Origin: Buttiauxella sp. A111
GTDB taxonomy: Bacteria; Pseudomonadota; Gammaproteobacteria; Enterobacterales; Enterobacteriaceae
Direction of reading: 5' to 3'
DNA: 64,000 nt
Assembly: GCF_014189855.1 (NCBI RefSeq)
Contig: NZ_BJFN01000001.1
Coordinates: 930,001 to 994,000 of the forward strand
A program made the translations under genes and the position numbers. Numbering within the stretch: position 1 is the first letter of the stretch; every line of letters starts with the position of its first letter. The notes under the pieces were generated by a model, which had not been told where the DNA came from, made no database searches, and was given only the letters and a program-made list of their open reading frames with translations. Positions 50,162 to 60,501 of the stretch are shown in pieces.

Positions 50162-51259
50162 ATGGGAAGCTATCTGTTACGTCGTTTGCTGCTGATAATC
50201 CCGACACTGTGGGCAATTATCACCATCAATTTTTTCATCGTACAGATTGCACCTGGTGGCCCTGTAGATCAGGCGATCGCGGCGATTCAATTTGGCCACG
50301 GCGCAGGAGTCCCCGGTTTAACGACGGATTCTATGGGAAGCGGTCATGCCCGAGTCGGTGTCGGAAATGTTGGCGACAGCCAGTACCGCGGCGCTCGTGG
50401 CCTTGACCCGGAAGTCATTGCCGAAATTACTCACCGCTACGGTTTCGATAAACCGATTCATGAACGCTATTTCAAAATGCTCGGGGATTATCTACGTTTT
50501 GATTTTGGCAACAGCCTGTTCCGCAGCGCTTCCGTTCTGCATCTGATTAAAGACAGCTTGCCGGTGTCTATCTCAATTGGTTTGTGGAGCACCTTAATTA
50601 TCTACATGGTGTCGATCCCGCTCGGAATCCGAAAAGCCGTCAGCAATGGCAGTGCTTTTGATGTCTGGAGCAGCACGTTTATTATCATCGGCTACGCGAT
50701 CCCTGCATTCTTGTTCGCTATCTTGCTGATTGTGTTGTTTGCTGGCGGCAGTTATCTGGACTGGTTCCCGCTGCGTGGCCTGGTATCAACGAATTTCGAT
50801 ACCCTGCCGTGGTACGGCAAAATCATGGATTATCTCTGGCACATTACATTACCGGTGCTGGCGACCGTGGTCGGGGGCTTTGCGACCTTGACGATGTTGA
50901 CCAAAAACTCGTTTCTGGATGAAATTCGCAAGCAATACGTGGTCACTGCGCGAGCCAAAGGGTTGGATGAAAGTAAAATTCTCTATCGCCATGTATTCCG
51001 CAACGCAATGCTGTTAGTGATTGCCGGTTTTCCTGCCACGTTCATCAGTATGTTTTTTACCGGCTCGTTGCTTATCGAAGTGATGTTTTCGCTAAACGGA
51101 CTGGGCTTGCTGGGATATGACTCGACCCTTTCTCGCGACTATCCGGTGATGTTTGGGACCTTGTACATTTTCACCCTGATTGGCTTGCTGCTGAATATTC
51201 TGAGCGACATTACTTATACGCTGGTTGATCCACGTATTGATTTCGAGGGCCGTGGATGA
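50162..51259 (+). CDS. yejB: Peptide ABC transporter permease YejB
   Basis: 365 aa (E. coli 364). DppB/OppB-type permease with six membrane segments; EAA-loop region [20 protein letters not shown] near residues 262-281. A long periplasmic insert after the first segment includes [25 protein letters not shown] ribosome-binding site eight bases after yejA. The stop overlaps the yejE start by four bases. Confidence 0.95.
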   Translation: MGSYLLRRLLLIIPTLWAIITINFFIVQIAPGGPVDQAIAAIQFGHGAGVPGLTTDSMGSGHARVGVGNVGDSQYRGARGLDPEVIAEITHRYGFDKPIHERYFKMLGDYLRFDFGNSLFRSASVLHLIKDSLPVSISIGLWSTLIIYMVSIPLGIRKAVSNGSAFDVWSSTFIIIGYAIPAFLFAILLIVLFAGGSYLDWFPLRGLVSTNFDTLPWYGKIMDYLWHITLPVLATVVGGFATLTMLTKNSFLDEIRKQYVVTARAKGLDESKILYRHVFRNAMLLVIAGFPATFISMFFTGSLLIEVMFSLNGLGLLGYDSTLSRDYPVMFGTLYIFTLIGLLLNILSDITYTLVDPRIDFEGRG

Positions 51260-52281
51260 GCCATTTAAGTCCTGTTAATCAAGCCCGCTGGGCACGGTTT
51301 CGGCATAATAAGCGCGGCTATTGGTCGTTGTGGGTTTTCGCCATTCTTTTTTTACTCACTCTGGGTTCAGAACTGATTGCGAATGATCGCCCGTTGGTCG
51401 TGCATTATCAGGAACGTCTCTATTTTCCGTTTATTGCCAATTACAGCGAAAGTGATTTTGGTGGCCCTCTGGCGACACCTGCGGATTATCAGGATCCCTG
51501 GCTTGCAGAACGCCTGAACCAAAAAGGATGGGTGGTGTGGGCACCGATCCGCTTTGGCTACAATGCGATTAACTTTGCCACCACTGTCCCCTTCCCTTCC
51601 CCCCCGAGCAGTCAAAACTGGCTTGGGACTGATGCCAACGGCGGCGATGTGCTGGCGCGGATTTTGTATGGCACGCGTATTTCCATTCTGTTCGGCCTGA
51701 TGTTGACGATTTTATCCAGCGTCATTGGAATACTGGCTGGCGCAGTACAAGGTTATTACGGCGGACGAGTGGATTTGTGGGGCCAGCGATTTATTGAAGT
51801 GTGGTCGGGGATGCCGACACTCTTCCTCATCATTCTGCTTTCAAGCGTCATCCAGCCGAATTTCTGGTGGCTACTCGGTATTACGGTTCTGTTTGGCTGG
51901 ATGGGTCTGGTCGGTGTGGTGCGCGCTGAGTTTTTGCGTACCCGCAACTTCGATTACATTCGGGCAGCCCAGGCGATGGGCGTGAGTGACGGATCGATAA
52001 TTATCCGCCATATGCTACCCAACGCCATGGTCGCTACGCTGACATTTTTGCCATTTATCCTTTGCGGTTCGATTACCACCCTCACCTCGCTGGATTTCCT
52101 CGGTTTCGGCTTACCGCTCGGCTCACCGTCACTGGGTGAACTGCTGTTGCAAGGCAAAAATAATCTTCAGGCTCCGTGGCTTGGCATCACCGCGTTCCTC
52201 TCGCTGGCCATCTTACTGACACTCCTCATTTTTATTGGTGAAGCCGTGCGCGACGCCTTCGACCCAAGCAAGGTGTACTGA
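51256..52281 (+). CDS. yejE: Peptide ABC transporter permease YejE
   Basis: 341 aa, the E. coli length. DppC/OppC-type permease; the EAA loop is [20 protein letters not shown] near residues 235-254. The large first periplasmic loop ([20 protein letters not shown]) is typical of YejE. Start coupled to yejB by ATGA overlap; the ATPase gene starts one base after its stop. Confidence 0.95.
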   Translation: MSHLSPVNQARWARFRHNKRGYWSLWVFAILFLLTLGSELIANDRPLVVHYQERLYFPFIANYSESDFGGPLATPADYQDPWLAERLNQKGWVVWAPIRFGYNAINFATTVPFPSPPSSQNWLGTDANGGDVLARILYGTRISILFGLMLTILSSVIGILAGAVQGYYGGRVDLWGQRFIEVWSGMPTLFLIILLSSVIQPNFWWLLGITVLFGWMGLVGVVRAEFLRTRNFDYIRAAQAMGVSDGSIIIRHMLPNAMVATLTFLPFILCGSITTLTSLDFLGFGLPLGSPSLGELLLQGKNNLQAPWLGITAFLSLAILLTLLIFIGEAVRDAFDPSKVY

Positions 52282-52282
52282 G

Positions 52283-53872
52283 ATGACAACTCCATTGCTG
52301 TCCATCAATCATCTGTCTGTCGCCTTCCGTAGCGGTAATATCGTCCGGCAAGTGGTGGACGATTTATCCCTTGAAGTGAATGCCGGTGAAACGCTGGCAT
52401 TAGTCGGGGAATCGGGTTCCGGGAAAAGCGTTACTGCGCTATCAGTGCTGCGTTTGTTGCCTGCTCCGCCGGTGATTTATCCGTCAGGGGAGATTTTTTT
52501 TAAAGGCCAGGAGCTGTTGCATGCGCCTGAGCGCACCCTGCGCAGCGTGCGTGGTAATAAAATTGCCATGATTTTTCAGGAACCGATGGTTTCGCTTAAT
52601 CCACTGCACAATATCGAAAAGCAGCTTTACGAAGTGTTATCGCTCCATCGGGGGATGCGCCGGGAAGCCGCTCGCGCTGAAATGCTGACCTGTCTTGATC
52701 GAGTCGGTGTTCGCAACGCGGCAAGCCGTTTAACTGACTTTCCGCATCAGCTTTCTGGGGGGGAACGCCAACGCGTGATGATTGCTATGGCGTTGCTGAC
52801 GCGCCCGGAATTACTGATTGCCGACGAGCCCACAACGGCACTGGATGTCACGGTTCAGGCGCAGATCCTGCAATTGCTGAAAGAACTCAAGCAAGAGCTG
52901 AATATGGGCCTGCTCTTTATCACTCATAACCTGAATATCGTCAAAAAGTTGGCTGATAACGTTGCCGTGATGCGTAACGGAAAGTGTGTTGAACAAAACT
53001 CGACGACCATATTGTTAGCGGCACCGCAGCACCCTTATACCCAACAATTGTTGGCAGCAGAACCAGTGGGGACTCCGCGCCCGGTCGATGAAACCAACAC
53101 GCCGCTATTAACGGTTCATGATTTACAGGTCGCTTTCCCGATTCGCCGCGGGCTGCTCAGGAAAACAGTCGGCTTTAACTATGGGATAAAAAATCTGAGT
53201 TTTGCGCTGCGTGCGGGTGAAAGCATCGGGTTGGTTGGAGAGTCAGGCTCCGGGAAAAGCACGACGGGACTTGCACTGTTACGCCTTATTCACTCCAGCG
53301 GAGAGATTTGGTTTGACGGTAAACCGTTGCACGACCTTAATCGCAAAAAACTGCTGCCGCTGCGCAACCGTATACAAGTGGTCTTCCAGGATCCCAATTC
53401 GTCGCTCAATCCGCGGCTTGATGTTTTGCAGATCATTGAAGAGGGTTTGCGCGTCCATCAGCCTGCGTTAAGTGCGGCTGAACGTGAGCAGAAAGTGATC
53501 GTCGCTATGCAAGAAGTGGGGTTAGATCCGCAAACAATGCACCGCTATCCGGCTGAATTTTCAGGCGGGCAAAGACAGCGCATCGCCATAGCCCGCGCAC
53601 TCATTTTGCAACCGGAATTGATTATTCTGGATGAGCCGACGTCATCTCTTGACCGTTCCGTGCAAGCGCAAATTCTGGCATTGCTGAAATCGTTACAAGA
53701 AAAGCATCAGCTGGCCTACATTTTTATCAGCCATGATCTGCGCGTGGTGAAGTCGTTGTGCCATCAGATTGTGGTACTGCGGCAGGGAGAAGTGGTCGAG
53801 CAAGGGGCATGTCAGCAGATTTTCGCTGCACCTCAGGCGGAATACACACGCCAGTTACTTGCGCTTGCCTGA
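52283..53872 (+). CDS. yejF: Peptide ABC transporter ATPase YejF (two fused ATPase domains)
   Basis: 529 aa from ATG 52283, the E. coli length; a longer frame from 52235 lies within yejE. Two complete cassettes, each with GESGSGKS (near residues 43 and 319). Signatures are LSGGERQRV and FSGGQRQRI, and Walker [13 protein letters not shown] and [12 protein letters not shown]. It equals a DppD-DppF fusion and powers uptake of oligopeptides and microcin C-type compounds through YejBE. Confidence 0.95.
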   Translation: MTTPLLSINHLSVAFRSGNIVRQVVDDLSLEVNAGETLALVGESGSGKSVTALSVLRLLPAPPVIYPSGEIFFKGQELLHAPERTLRSVRGNKIAMIFQEPMVSLNPLHNIEKQLYEVLSLHRGMRREAARAEMLTCLDRVGVRNAASRLTDFPHQLSGGERQRVMIAMALLTRPELLIADEPTTALDVTVQAQILQLLKELKQELNMGLLFITHNLNIVKKLADNVAVMRNGKCVEQNSTTILLAAPQHPYTQQLLAAEPVGTPRPVDETNTPLLTVHDLQVAFPIRRGLLRKTVGFNYGIKNLSFALRAGESIGLVGESGSGKSTTGLALLRLIHSSGEIWFDGKPLHDLNRKKLLPLRNRIQVVFQDPNSSLNPRLDVLQIIEEGLRVHQPALSAAEREQKVIVAMQEVGLDPQTMHRYPAEFSGGQRQRIAIARALILQPELIILDEPTSSLDRSVQAQILALLKSLQEKHQLAYIFISHDLRVVKSLCHQIVVLRQGEVVEQGACQQIFAAPQAEYTRQLLALA

Positions 53873-53888
53873 CACGCAGGTTTTACAG

Positions 53889-54233
53889 TTAAAAAGGATT
53901 CGCGCTGGAGAAAGACTCCGCGATGGCGACGCCAAAATTTTTCAGTCGGCACGTTGCGGCAAGTTCATCCTGGCGATTTACAAACAAGCACGGCTCGCCT
54001 TCACATTCCACAACAGAACAATCCACTTCAATATCTCGCAAGGCCAGGCTTAGCTTGTGCATCGTCGGCCATGCGGCATCGCTGGTGTCGCTCAGCAATT
54101 TTAGACCAATCAGGCAATTTTCAGCATTCGGCCCATTTTGCGGAATCGGTTCAACTCTGGACCCTGCAAAACCCGCCAGCCAACGATACCTGTGCGGTAA
54201 ACGATGAACGATGGAAAGTTGTAACGTATTCAC
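53889..54233 (-). CDS. yejG: Conserved protein YejG
   Basis: 114 aa, the E. coli length. It starts [24 protein letters not shown] and ends near the yejF stop on the opposite strand. Small soluble protein conserved in enterobacteria, no recognised catalytic motif; it keeps single Cys residues in [15 protein letters not shown] and ATCRL. Function unknown. Confidence 0.93.
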   Translation of the reverse strand: MNTLQLSIVHRLPHRYRWLAGFAGSRVEPIPQNGPNAENCLIGLKLLSDTSDAAWPTMHKLSLALRDIEVDCSVVECEGEPCLFVNRQDELAATCRLKNFGVAIAESFSSANPF

Positions 54234-54582
54234 TATGGTATTCCCCTGGAAAAACTCAAAATATTTTCACAAACGATTTACATAAAGGTTAACACAATGT
54301 TGATTACTTGTGTGTAAACACAGTTGAAAACCGCTTACATCCGTTGTAATTATTTGTCTACCATTTCATTTTTAACGTTTTACTTTTGTGGTGCTGCACA
54401 CGTTTCGGCGCTATATGTAACGCTTTCTTCGATCTAACTCAACCTTTTTAACTACAAGAATATGACTTTTTGTTGTTGATGCGTTTACATTTGAGAAACA
54501 AATTGTAGGCATTCGAAGGGAATTTTCGTTGATTTAGATTAAAGAACGGGTATCTGGCGATACCCGTTTTTACACTTTAGGA
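54234..54582. other. yejG-bcr intergenic region
   Basis: 349 bp, AT-rich, no gene seen. It must hold the leftward yejG promoter in its left part. The right end holds the bcr terminator. Between them, about 54300-54540, runs sequence such as TTGTTGTTGATGCG with no hairpin or coding frame I can support; a small RNA cannot be excluded. Confidence 0.5.
54543..54573 (-). terminator. Terminator of bcr
   Basis: AACGGGTATC/GATACCCGTT perfect 10 bp stem, four-base loop. The flank on the left (TTAAAG) and the TTTT on the right make it better for rightward ends, but its place ten bases beyond the bcr stop marks it as the bcr 3' hairpin. Confidence 0.7.
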
Positions 54583-55782
54583 CTAATTAGTGGCGAGTCG
54601 GGGACGGCTGGCGTAGAGATAGAAAACGATCGAGCATGTTGCGCACACCGCAATCGACCAAATCATTGGCCACGCGGAGTTAAAGGTTGCGATAGATAAA
54701 AGCGCGCCGGTTAATGCACCGATACCAAAGCGGAACGTGCCCGCCAGCGAAGACGCCGTCCCTGCCATATGGGGAAATTCATCAAGAATGACCGCCATCG
54801 CATTTGACGACACCATCGACACACAGCCAACAAATACGGCCACTCCCAGCACCATTGACCAAAAACCTAACCCCAGTCCTGTGCTCACAACCAGCCAGAT
54901 TGCCATAGCAAATTGCACAAACAACCCAAAGCGGAACATCGCCAGTGGACCAAAGCGGCGCACGAAGCGGCTATTGATCAGTGTCATCACGATCAAAAAC
55001 ACGATGTTAAGCGCAAAGTAGTAACCAAAATGCTGCGGCGCGACGTGATTGAGCTCGATGTAAACAAATGGCCCGGCGCTCAAAAATGAGAACATCGCCG
55101 CAAAGCTAAAGCCACTCGCCAACATATAGCTCAGCACACGTTTGTGGCGGAACAGTGTTGCGAAGTTGCCTATCGTCGTGCGCAAATGAAACTTCTGCCG
55201 CCGTTCTACCGGTAGCGTTTCATGGATCAGGAAGAAAATCATCGCTGAGGCAAGCAGTGCTGCCAACGCCAGAATCCAAAAGATGGCATGCCAGCTAAAC
55301 CACACCAGCACCGCCCCACCGACCATGGGTGCCACCAGTGGCGCAATCGTCGTAATCAGCATGACAAACGACATCATGCGTGAAAACTCTTCTTTTGGAT
55401 AAATATCGCGCATCAAAGCGTTTATAACGACACTTGCGGCAGCCGCAGCAAGACCATGCAGGAAGCGCATCGCGATCAAATGATCAATCGTTTGTGAGAG
55501 TGCACAAGCAATCGCCGCCGCCGCAAAGACTAACGTACCTCCCAGCACAACCGGTTTACGGCCAATGCTGTCTGCCATCGGGCCATAAAAGAGCTGACCA
55601 ATAGCAAAGCCAAGAATATATGTACTTAGCGTCATTTGTGCGCTGCCTGCTGGCACGCCAAATTCCGAGGCGATGACCGGTAACGCTGGCAGGTACATAT
55701 CTATTGATAACGGCATCAACATGGCCAGCAGGCCAAGTATCACCACAATACCGATTGACGAGTTTTGCTTACTGCTCAACAC
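54583..55782 (-). CDS. bcr: Bicyclomycin/sulfonamide efflux MFS transporter Bcr
   Basis: 399 aa from GTG 55782, or 398 from TTG 55779; AGGAGG lies two and five bases upstream, and no ATG fits (E. coli 396). DHA1-type drug/proton antiporter with 12 segments. Motif A reads [16 protein letters not shown] near residues 67-82, and motif C-like [12 protein letters not shown]. In E. coli it exports bicyclomycin, sulfonamides and L-cysteine. The gene starts 12 bases after rsuA and is likely co-transcribed with it. Confidence 0.93.
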   Translation of the reverse strand: MLSSKQNSSIGIVVILGLLAMLMPLSIDMYLPALPVIASEFGVPAGSAQMTLSTYILGFAIGQLFYGPMADSIGRKPVVLGGTLVFAAAAIACALSQTIDHLIAMRFLHGLAAAAASVVINALMRDIYPKEEFSRMMSFVMLITTIAPLVAPMVGGAVLVWFSWHAIFWILALAALLASAMIFFLIHETLPVERRQKFHLRTTIGNFATLFRHKRVLSYMLASGFSFAAMFSFLSAGPFVYIELNHVAPQHFGYYFALNIVFLIVMTLINSRFVRRFGPLAMFRFGLFVQFAMAIWLVVSTGLGLGFWSMVLGVAVFVGCVSMVSSNAMAVILDEFPHMAGTASSLAGTFRFGIGALTGALLSIATFNSAWPMIWSIAVCATCSIVFYLYASRPRLATN

Positions 55783-55794
55783 ATCCTCCTGGAA

Positions 55795-56502
55795 TCAACG
55801 CGGCGGTAAGCCTACGCTGGCAATTTCTTCTTCAGTTAATGGACGGTATTCACCCGGCGCGAGATCCGCATCCATGGCAATGGCGCCAATACGCTCACGA
55901 TGTAAACCCACCACATGGTTGCCCACTGCCGCGAACATGCGTTTTACCTGGTGATAACGCCCTTCGCTGATGGTCAGACGGACTTCCTGCGGGGTAATGA
56001 CTTCAAGTACCGCAGGCAGCGTCAGATCTTTTTCATTATGCAGTTGAACTCCAGCAGCGAATTGTTCTGCCGTGTCATCGGAGATCGGATTCTCAAGCGA
56101 CACTAAATAGGTTTTTTCGCAATGATGGCGCGGAGAAGTAATACGGTGTGACCATTGGCCATCATCGGTCATCAGCACAAGGCCTGTAGTGTCGATATCC
56201 AGACGCCCGGCAGCGTGCAATTTATGCGCCATCGGCTCATCCAGGAAATACAGCACGGTTGGATGATCCGGGTCTTCGGTGGAGCAAACATACCCCTGCG
56301 GCTTATTAAGCATAAAGTAGCGAGGGCCATTTTGCTGAGTCAACGAACGGCCATCAAACTCAACCTGATGTTCAGGGTTCAGTTTGAAAGAAGCGTCACG
56401 CACAACTTCACCATCAATGGTGACACGGCTCGCACGGATTTCACGGCCAGAAATAGCACGGCTCACGCCAAGCTGCTGAGAGATAAATTTATCGAGTCGC
56501 AT
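55795..56502 (-). CDS. rsuA: 16S rRNA pseudouridine(516) synthase RsuA
   Basis: 235 aa (E. coli 231). N-terminal S4 RNA-binding domain (residues 1-60) with [16 protein letters not shown], then a RluB/E/F-type catalytic domain with Asp102 in [16 protein letters not shown]. It converts U516 of 16S rRNA to pseudouridine during 30S assembly. Tail [19 protein letters not shown] is typical. Confidence 0.96.
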   Translation of the reverse strand: MRLDKFISQQLGVSRAISGREIRASRVTIDGEVVRDASFKLNPEHQVEFDGRSLTQQNGPRYFMLNKPQGYVCSTEDPDHPTVLYFLDEPMAHKLHAAGRLDIDTTGLVLMTDDGQWSHRITSPRHHCEKTYLVSLENPISDDTAEQFAAGVQLHNEKDLTLPAVLEVITPQEVRLTISEGRYHQVKRMFAAVGNHVVGLHRERIGAIAMDADLAPGEYRPLTEEEIASVGLPPR

Positions 56503-56690
56503 TAAAATATTGCCTGTTTCAAAGAGGTGCCAGCACGAAATAGCCGACAGGGCGTAAGCCCGTTTTCAAGTGGTAAAAATCGTTCGCCTGTTAATTAGTT
56601 TGCCAGTATAGCGGCAACAAAAACTCTCTCAAGGTAAAACGCTTACCATGGCATAATTGAACGCGTTATTTTTCTTCAGATTGAGTGACA

Positions 56691-58451
56691 ATGTCTTTTA
56701 CCTTACGCCCCTACCAACAAGAAGCTGTGGACGCCACCCTGCACTATTTCCGCAAACACACTACGCCTGCGGTCATTGTGTTGCCGACGGGTGCCGGAAA
56801 AAGCCTGGTGATTGCCGAACTCGCCCGAGTGGCTCGTGGGCGCGTACTGGTCCTGGCGCATGTCAAAGAGTTGGTCGCACAAAACCACGCTAAATATTGT
56901 GCGCTTGGACTGGAAGCCGACATTTTTGCAGCGGGTCTGCAACGCAAAGAGAGCCACGGCAAAGTGGTTTTTGGCAGTGTACAGTCGGTGGCGCGTAATC
57001 TGGAGCAGTTCCACGGTGAGTTTTCCTTACTGATTGTTGACGAATGCCACCGCATCGGCGACTCCGACGACAGCCAGTATCAGCAAATCCTTGCCCATTT
57101 ACGCACGGCAAATCCTAAGCTGCGTCTGCTAGGGCTAACCGCCACGCCTTATCGCCTTGGGAAAGGCTGGATTTACCATTTTCACTATCACGGCATGGTC
57201 CGGGGTAACGAAAATGCCCTGTTCCGTGACTGCATATATGAGCTCCCGCTGCGCTACATGATTAAGCACGGCTATTTAACGCCGCCCGAAAGGCTCGATA
57301 TGCCCGTCGTGCAGTACGATTTCAGCCGTTTGCAGGCGCAATCTAACGGCTTGTTCAGCGAAGCGGATCTTAATCGCGAGTTAAAACAGCAAAAGCGCAT
57401 AACGCCGCACATCATCAGTCAGATTGTTGAATTTGCGACCGACAGACGCGGCGTAATGATTTTTGCCTCGACGGTTGAACATGCCAAAGAAGTCACCGCT
57501 CTGCTGCCCGCAACCGATGCAGCACTGATTACCGCCGATACCCCAGGCCCTGCGCGCGATACATTAATAGAAGCATTTAAGAACCAGCAATTCCGTTTTC
57601 TGGTCAACGTTTCGGTGCTCACCACCGGTTTTGACGCTCCTCATGTCGATTTGATTGCTATTTTACGACCGACCGAGTCCGTGAGTCTGTATCAGCAAAT
57701 TGTGGGTCGTGGGTTGCGTCTGGCACCGGGGAAAAAAGATTGTTTGATTCTGGATTACGCGGGTAATCCTCATGATTTATTCACCCCTGAAGTCGGGGCA
57801 GCGAAAGGCAAAAGCGACAATGTGCCAGTGCAGGTATTCTGTCCATCCTGTGGTTTTGCCAACACGTTCTGGGGCAAAACCACCAGCGATGGCACATTGA
57901 TTGAACATTTTGGCCGCCGCTGCCAGGGGTGGTTTGAAGATGACGAAGGTACGCGTGAACAATGCGATTTCCGCTTCCGCTTTAAAAATTGCCCACAATG
58001 TAATGCTGAAAATGATATTGCTGCGCGCCGCTGCCACCAGTGCGACCAGGTTCTGGTCGATCCTGATGATATGTTGAAAGCCGCATTGAAATTAAAAGAT
58101 GCACTGGTGCTGCGCTGTGGTGGCATGACGCTGCAACATGGCGGTGATGACAAAGGCGAGTGGCTAAAGATTACCTACTTTGATGAAGATGGCGCGGATG
58201 TCAGCGAGCGATTCCGCCTGCAAACGCCCGCCCAGCGAATGGCGTTTGAACAGATCTTTATTCGGCCACACAGCCGTACCCCCGGCGTACCGCTACGCTG
58301 GATAAACGCCGCTGATGTCGTGGCACAACAGTCCGCTCTCCGTCATCCAGATTTTGTCGTTGCGCGTAAGAACGGCAACTTCTGGAACGTGCGGGAAAAG
58401 GTATTTGATTACGAAGGCCGCTTCCGCCGTGCGAATGAATTGCGCGGCTAA
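56691..58451 (+). CDS. radD: DNA repair helicase-like protein RadD (YejH)
   Basis: 586 aa from ATG 56691, the E. coli length; GTG 56685 would add two residues. Superfamily 2 protein: Q-region [13 protein letters not shown], Walker A LPTGAGKS (near 32-39), Walker B DECHRIGD, motif [12 protein letters not shown], motif [14 protein letters not shown]. Cysteine pairs CPSCG, C-Q-G-W...C and CPQC/CHQC near residues 387-462 form zinc sites. RadD stimulates RecA strand exchange and binds SSB in E. coli. Confidence 0.95.
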   Translation: MSFTLRPYQQEAVDATLHYFRKHTTPAVIVLPTGAGKSLVIAELARVARGRVLVLAHVKELVAQNHAKYCALGLEADIFAAGLQRKESHGKVVFGSVQSVARNLEQFHGEFSLLIVDECHRIGDSDDSQYQQILAHLRTANPKLRLLGLTATPYRLGKGWIYHFHYHGMVRGNENALFRDCIYELPLRYMIKHGYLTPPERLDMPVVQYDFSRLQAQSNGLFSEADLNRELKQQKRITPHIISQIVEFATDRRGVMIFASTVEHAKEVTALLPATDAALITADTPGPARDTLIEAFKNQQFRFLVNVSVLTTGFDAPHVDLIAILRPTESVSLYQQIVGRGLRLAPGKKDCLILDYAGNPHDLFTPEVGAAKGKSDNVPVQVFCPSCGFANTFWGKTTSDGTLIEHFGRRCQGWFEDDEGTREQCDFRFRFKNCPQCNAENDIAARRCHQCDQVLVDPDDMLKAALKLKDALVLRCGGMTLQHGGDDKGEWLKITYFDEDGADVSERFRLQTPAQRMAFEQIFIRPHSRTPGVPLRWINAADVVAQQSALRHPDFVVARKNGNFWNVREKVFDYEGRFRRANELRG

Positions 58452-58464
58452 AGGTACTTTTCAT

Positions 58465-58493
58465 TGAAGCCTGGGGCAGATATGGCTATAATC
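58465..58493 (+). promoter_or_regulatory. rplY promoter
   Basis: TTGAAG (58465-58470), 17 bp spacer, perfect TATAAT (58488-58493). The implied start near 58500 gives a leader of about 78 bases with the hairpin CCTGTT/AACAGG (58529-58554) before the ribosome-binding site AGAGAGAAA. In E. coli L25 controls its own synthesis through its 5' leader; this hairpin is a candidate element. Confidence 0.75.
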
Positions 58494-58577
58494 CCGCCCG
58501 CTTTTGCATCCGCAAGGCAGATCACTTACCTGTTGCTGGGTCGCCTGTAACAGGATTATTTAAGAGAGAAACAGTTA

Positions 58578-58862
58578 ATGTTTACTATCAATGCAGTAGA
58601 ACGCAAAGAGCAGGGCAAGGGTGCGAGCCGCCGCCTGCGTGCAGCTAACAAATTCCCGGCAATCATCTATGGTGGTTCCGAAGCTGCGATCTCTATCGAA
58701 CTGGATCACGACAACGTAATGAACCTGCAAACTAAACCAGGTTTCTACGAAGAAGTTCTGACTCTGGTTGTAGACGGTAAAGAAGTTAAGGTTAAAGTTC
58801 AGGCTGTTCAGCGTCACCCGTTCAAGCCAAAACTGAGCCACATCGACTTCGTTCGCGCTTAA
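58578..58862 (+). CDS. rplY: 50S ribosomal protein L25
   Basis: 94 aa, the E. coli length, short (non-Ctc) form. Binds the loop E region of 5S rRNA. Starts [20 protein letters not shown], a basic RNA-contact region, and ends [15 protein letters not shown]. Single-gene unit with its own promoter and terminator. Its codon use is more biased than that of its neighbours, as expected for a highly expressed gene. Confidence 0.98.
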   Translation: MFTINAVERKEQGKGASRRLRAANKFPAIIYGGSEAAISIELDHDNVMNLQTKPGFYEEVLTLVVDGKEVKVKVQAVQRHPFKPKLSHIDFVRA

Positions 58863-58878
58863 TCGCGAATTTAGCTCG

Positions 58879-58908
58879 AAAAAAAACCCGCCTCGGCGGG
58901 TTTTTTTA
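58879..58908. terminator. Bidirectional terminator between rplY and yejK
   Basis: AAACCCGCC/GGCGGGTTT hairpin with A-run left and seven T right; serves both convergent genes. Confidence 0.92.
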
Positions 58909-58911
58909 TGG

Positions 58912-59919
58912 TTACTTACCAGAGCTCCGGCGCTGCAACTGATCGCGCAGATTCGGCGGTGTGCCTTTAATGGTCAGCGTATCGGTCGCGGGATCCCAGA
59001 AAATGCGTTCGCCTAATAACATCGAATCAAAGTTAATCGTCAACCCACCGCCGCTACCGGCAAATTTGGTTAACTGACGCAACGTGCTACGGTCAGCCGG
59101 GAAACTCTCTTCCAGCTCATAGCCTTTATCAGCAGTGAACTGCTGGAAGTTTTTATCATCGACTGCCCACGGCAACTCATCCGCAAGTGAAGAAAGCTCG
59201 ATCTCTTCTCCCGCCTGGAGCTGCTCATTGCAATACGCATAAACCTGCTGACGTGCAGCCTGACGCTCGTTTTTATCCAGTTGCGCTTCGTTAGTGAAAT
59301 CATCTAACGCCTGCAACAGGCCCTTGTTTTGCGCTTTGGCGTTCAAACCTTCGCTGGCACCCAGGAAATCCATAAAGAAATCGGCAACTTTGCGCCCTAC
59401 TCGCCCTTTCAGGAAAGTCAGGTAACGAGTGGACTCAGGATTGGTTTCCCATTCGGTCAAATCAATACGCGCCACGATATCTGCGTGGTTGATGTCCAGA
59501 TAATGGGTGGAACTGATATCCAGCTCTTCGTTGACACGCATGCTGCTTAAATTATTCAGCACCGCCACCAGCAAATATTCCACGGCCAAATAACGGTATT
59601 GGCAAAACAGCACGATGCCGCCGTCAGCAAAAGGATACTTCGCCAGCTCATCACGTAAGCGACCCGTCGCAGCACGACTGAACGCCAGGAAATCCTCATC
59701 GCCTTTACGCTGCGAGCGCAACGCTTCTGCTAATTCACTCTCTTCGCTGAACAGACCATATGCTTTATTTTTTGCACTGTAGACGCGGTGCAATTCGGCC
59801 ATCATTTCTTCTACGGCGCCGTTCGTTGCCAACAGAGAATCGCGCAGCACAACTTCAAGTGTCTGTTCGCCGCGTTTGATCAACTGGTGTAAGGCAATCT
59901 GGTTGATATCCAGACTCAT
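58912..59919 (-). CDS. yejK: Nucleoid-associated protein YejK (NdpA)
   Basis: 335 aa, the E. coli length, NA37/YejK family. Starts [17 protein letters not shown] and has [20 protein letters not shown] and [17 protein letters not shown]. It co-purifies with the nucleoid and has been reported to interact with topoisomerases in E. coli; no enzymatic motif is visible. Divergent from yejLM across the expanded ERIC element. Confidence 0.95.
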   Translation of the reverse strand: MSLDINQIALHQLIKRGEQTLEVVLRDSLLATNGAVEEMMAELHRVYSAKNKAYGLFSEESELAEALRSQRKGDEDFLAFSRAATGRLRDELAKYPFADGGIVLFCQYRYLAVEYLLVAVLNNLSSMRVNEELDISSTHYLDINHADIVARIDLTEWETNPESTRYLTFLKGRVGRKVADFFMDFLGASEGLNAKAQNKGLLQALDDFTNEAQLDKNERQAARQQVYAYCNEQLQAGEEIELSSLADELPWAVDDKNFQQFTADKGYELEESFPADRSTLRQLTKFAGSGGGLTINFDSMLLGERIFWDPATDTLTIKGTPPNLRDQLQRRSSGK

Positions 59920-59977
59920 GATAAACTCTCCTTTTAGACTCGGCGGTATTCAACCATTGCCAGAAGCCTTCTGCAAC

Positions 59978-60183
59978 ATCTCCATCCCCTAAATAATTTG
60001 AGGCTCAGGAAGGCGGCAATTGAGTAAATCCCGATGAGCTTACCTTAGTAAGTGATTCGGGTGACAAATCTGTCAGGAACAGATTTGAACGCTGCTTGCA
60101 GCGGCCCCGAAGGGGTGAGGCCCACGATGGGCCGAATAAGAGAGCAGCCAACGCACCTGTGACTCAAAGTATGACGGGGAGAT
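59978..60183. repeat. ERIC element 5 with a 75-78 bp internal insertion
   Basis: ERIC ends ATCTCC...CCCC / GGGGAGAT, left half GATGAGCTTACCTTAGTAAG and right half GAGCAGCCAACGCACC are all present but separated by about 76 extra bases (roughly 60065-60141). The insert is four tight hairpins in a row: CAAATCTGT/ACAGATTTG, CGCTGC/GCAGCG, CCCC/GGGG, GGCCCA/TGGGCC. Insertions of this size at a fixed ERIC position are known in enterobacteria. It fills most of the 335 bp yejK-yejL gap; the yejL promoter must lie in its last 70 bp or inside the repeat. Confidence 0.88.
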
Positions 60184-60254
60184 AAAAAAGCAGAAAAATC
60201 GCGCCTGCTACGGTAAGATAACGCCCTTTCCCGATTCTAATTGATTGTTAATTT

Positions 60255-60482
60255 ATGCCACAAATATCCCGTTATAGTGACGAACGCGTCGAAGAACTGT
60301 TGAGTGAACTGGCAAGCGTGCTGGAAAAGCACCAAACGCCAACCGATCTTTCCCTGATGGTACTGGGAAATATGGTCACCAACCTGATTAATACCAGCGT
60401 AGCTTCTGCTCAGCGCCGCTCGCTGGCTCGCTCTTTCGCTGAGGCGTTACAAGCCTCCGTGAGCGAAGACAAAGCTCATTAA
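60255..60482 (+). CDS. yejL: UPF0352 protein YejL
   Basis: 75 aa, the E. coli length. Small helical protein ([20 protein letters not shown]) of unknown function, always placed before yejM. No clear ribosome-binding site at ATG 60255. Its stop lies 19 bases before yejM, so the two share a message. Confidence 0.93.
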   Translation: MPQISRYSDERVEELLSELASVLEKHQTPTDLSLMVLGNMVTNLINTSVASAQRRSLARSFAEALQASVSEDKAH

Positions 60483-60501
60483 GGGATCGTAGTTACACGT
60501 T

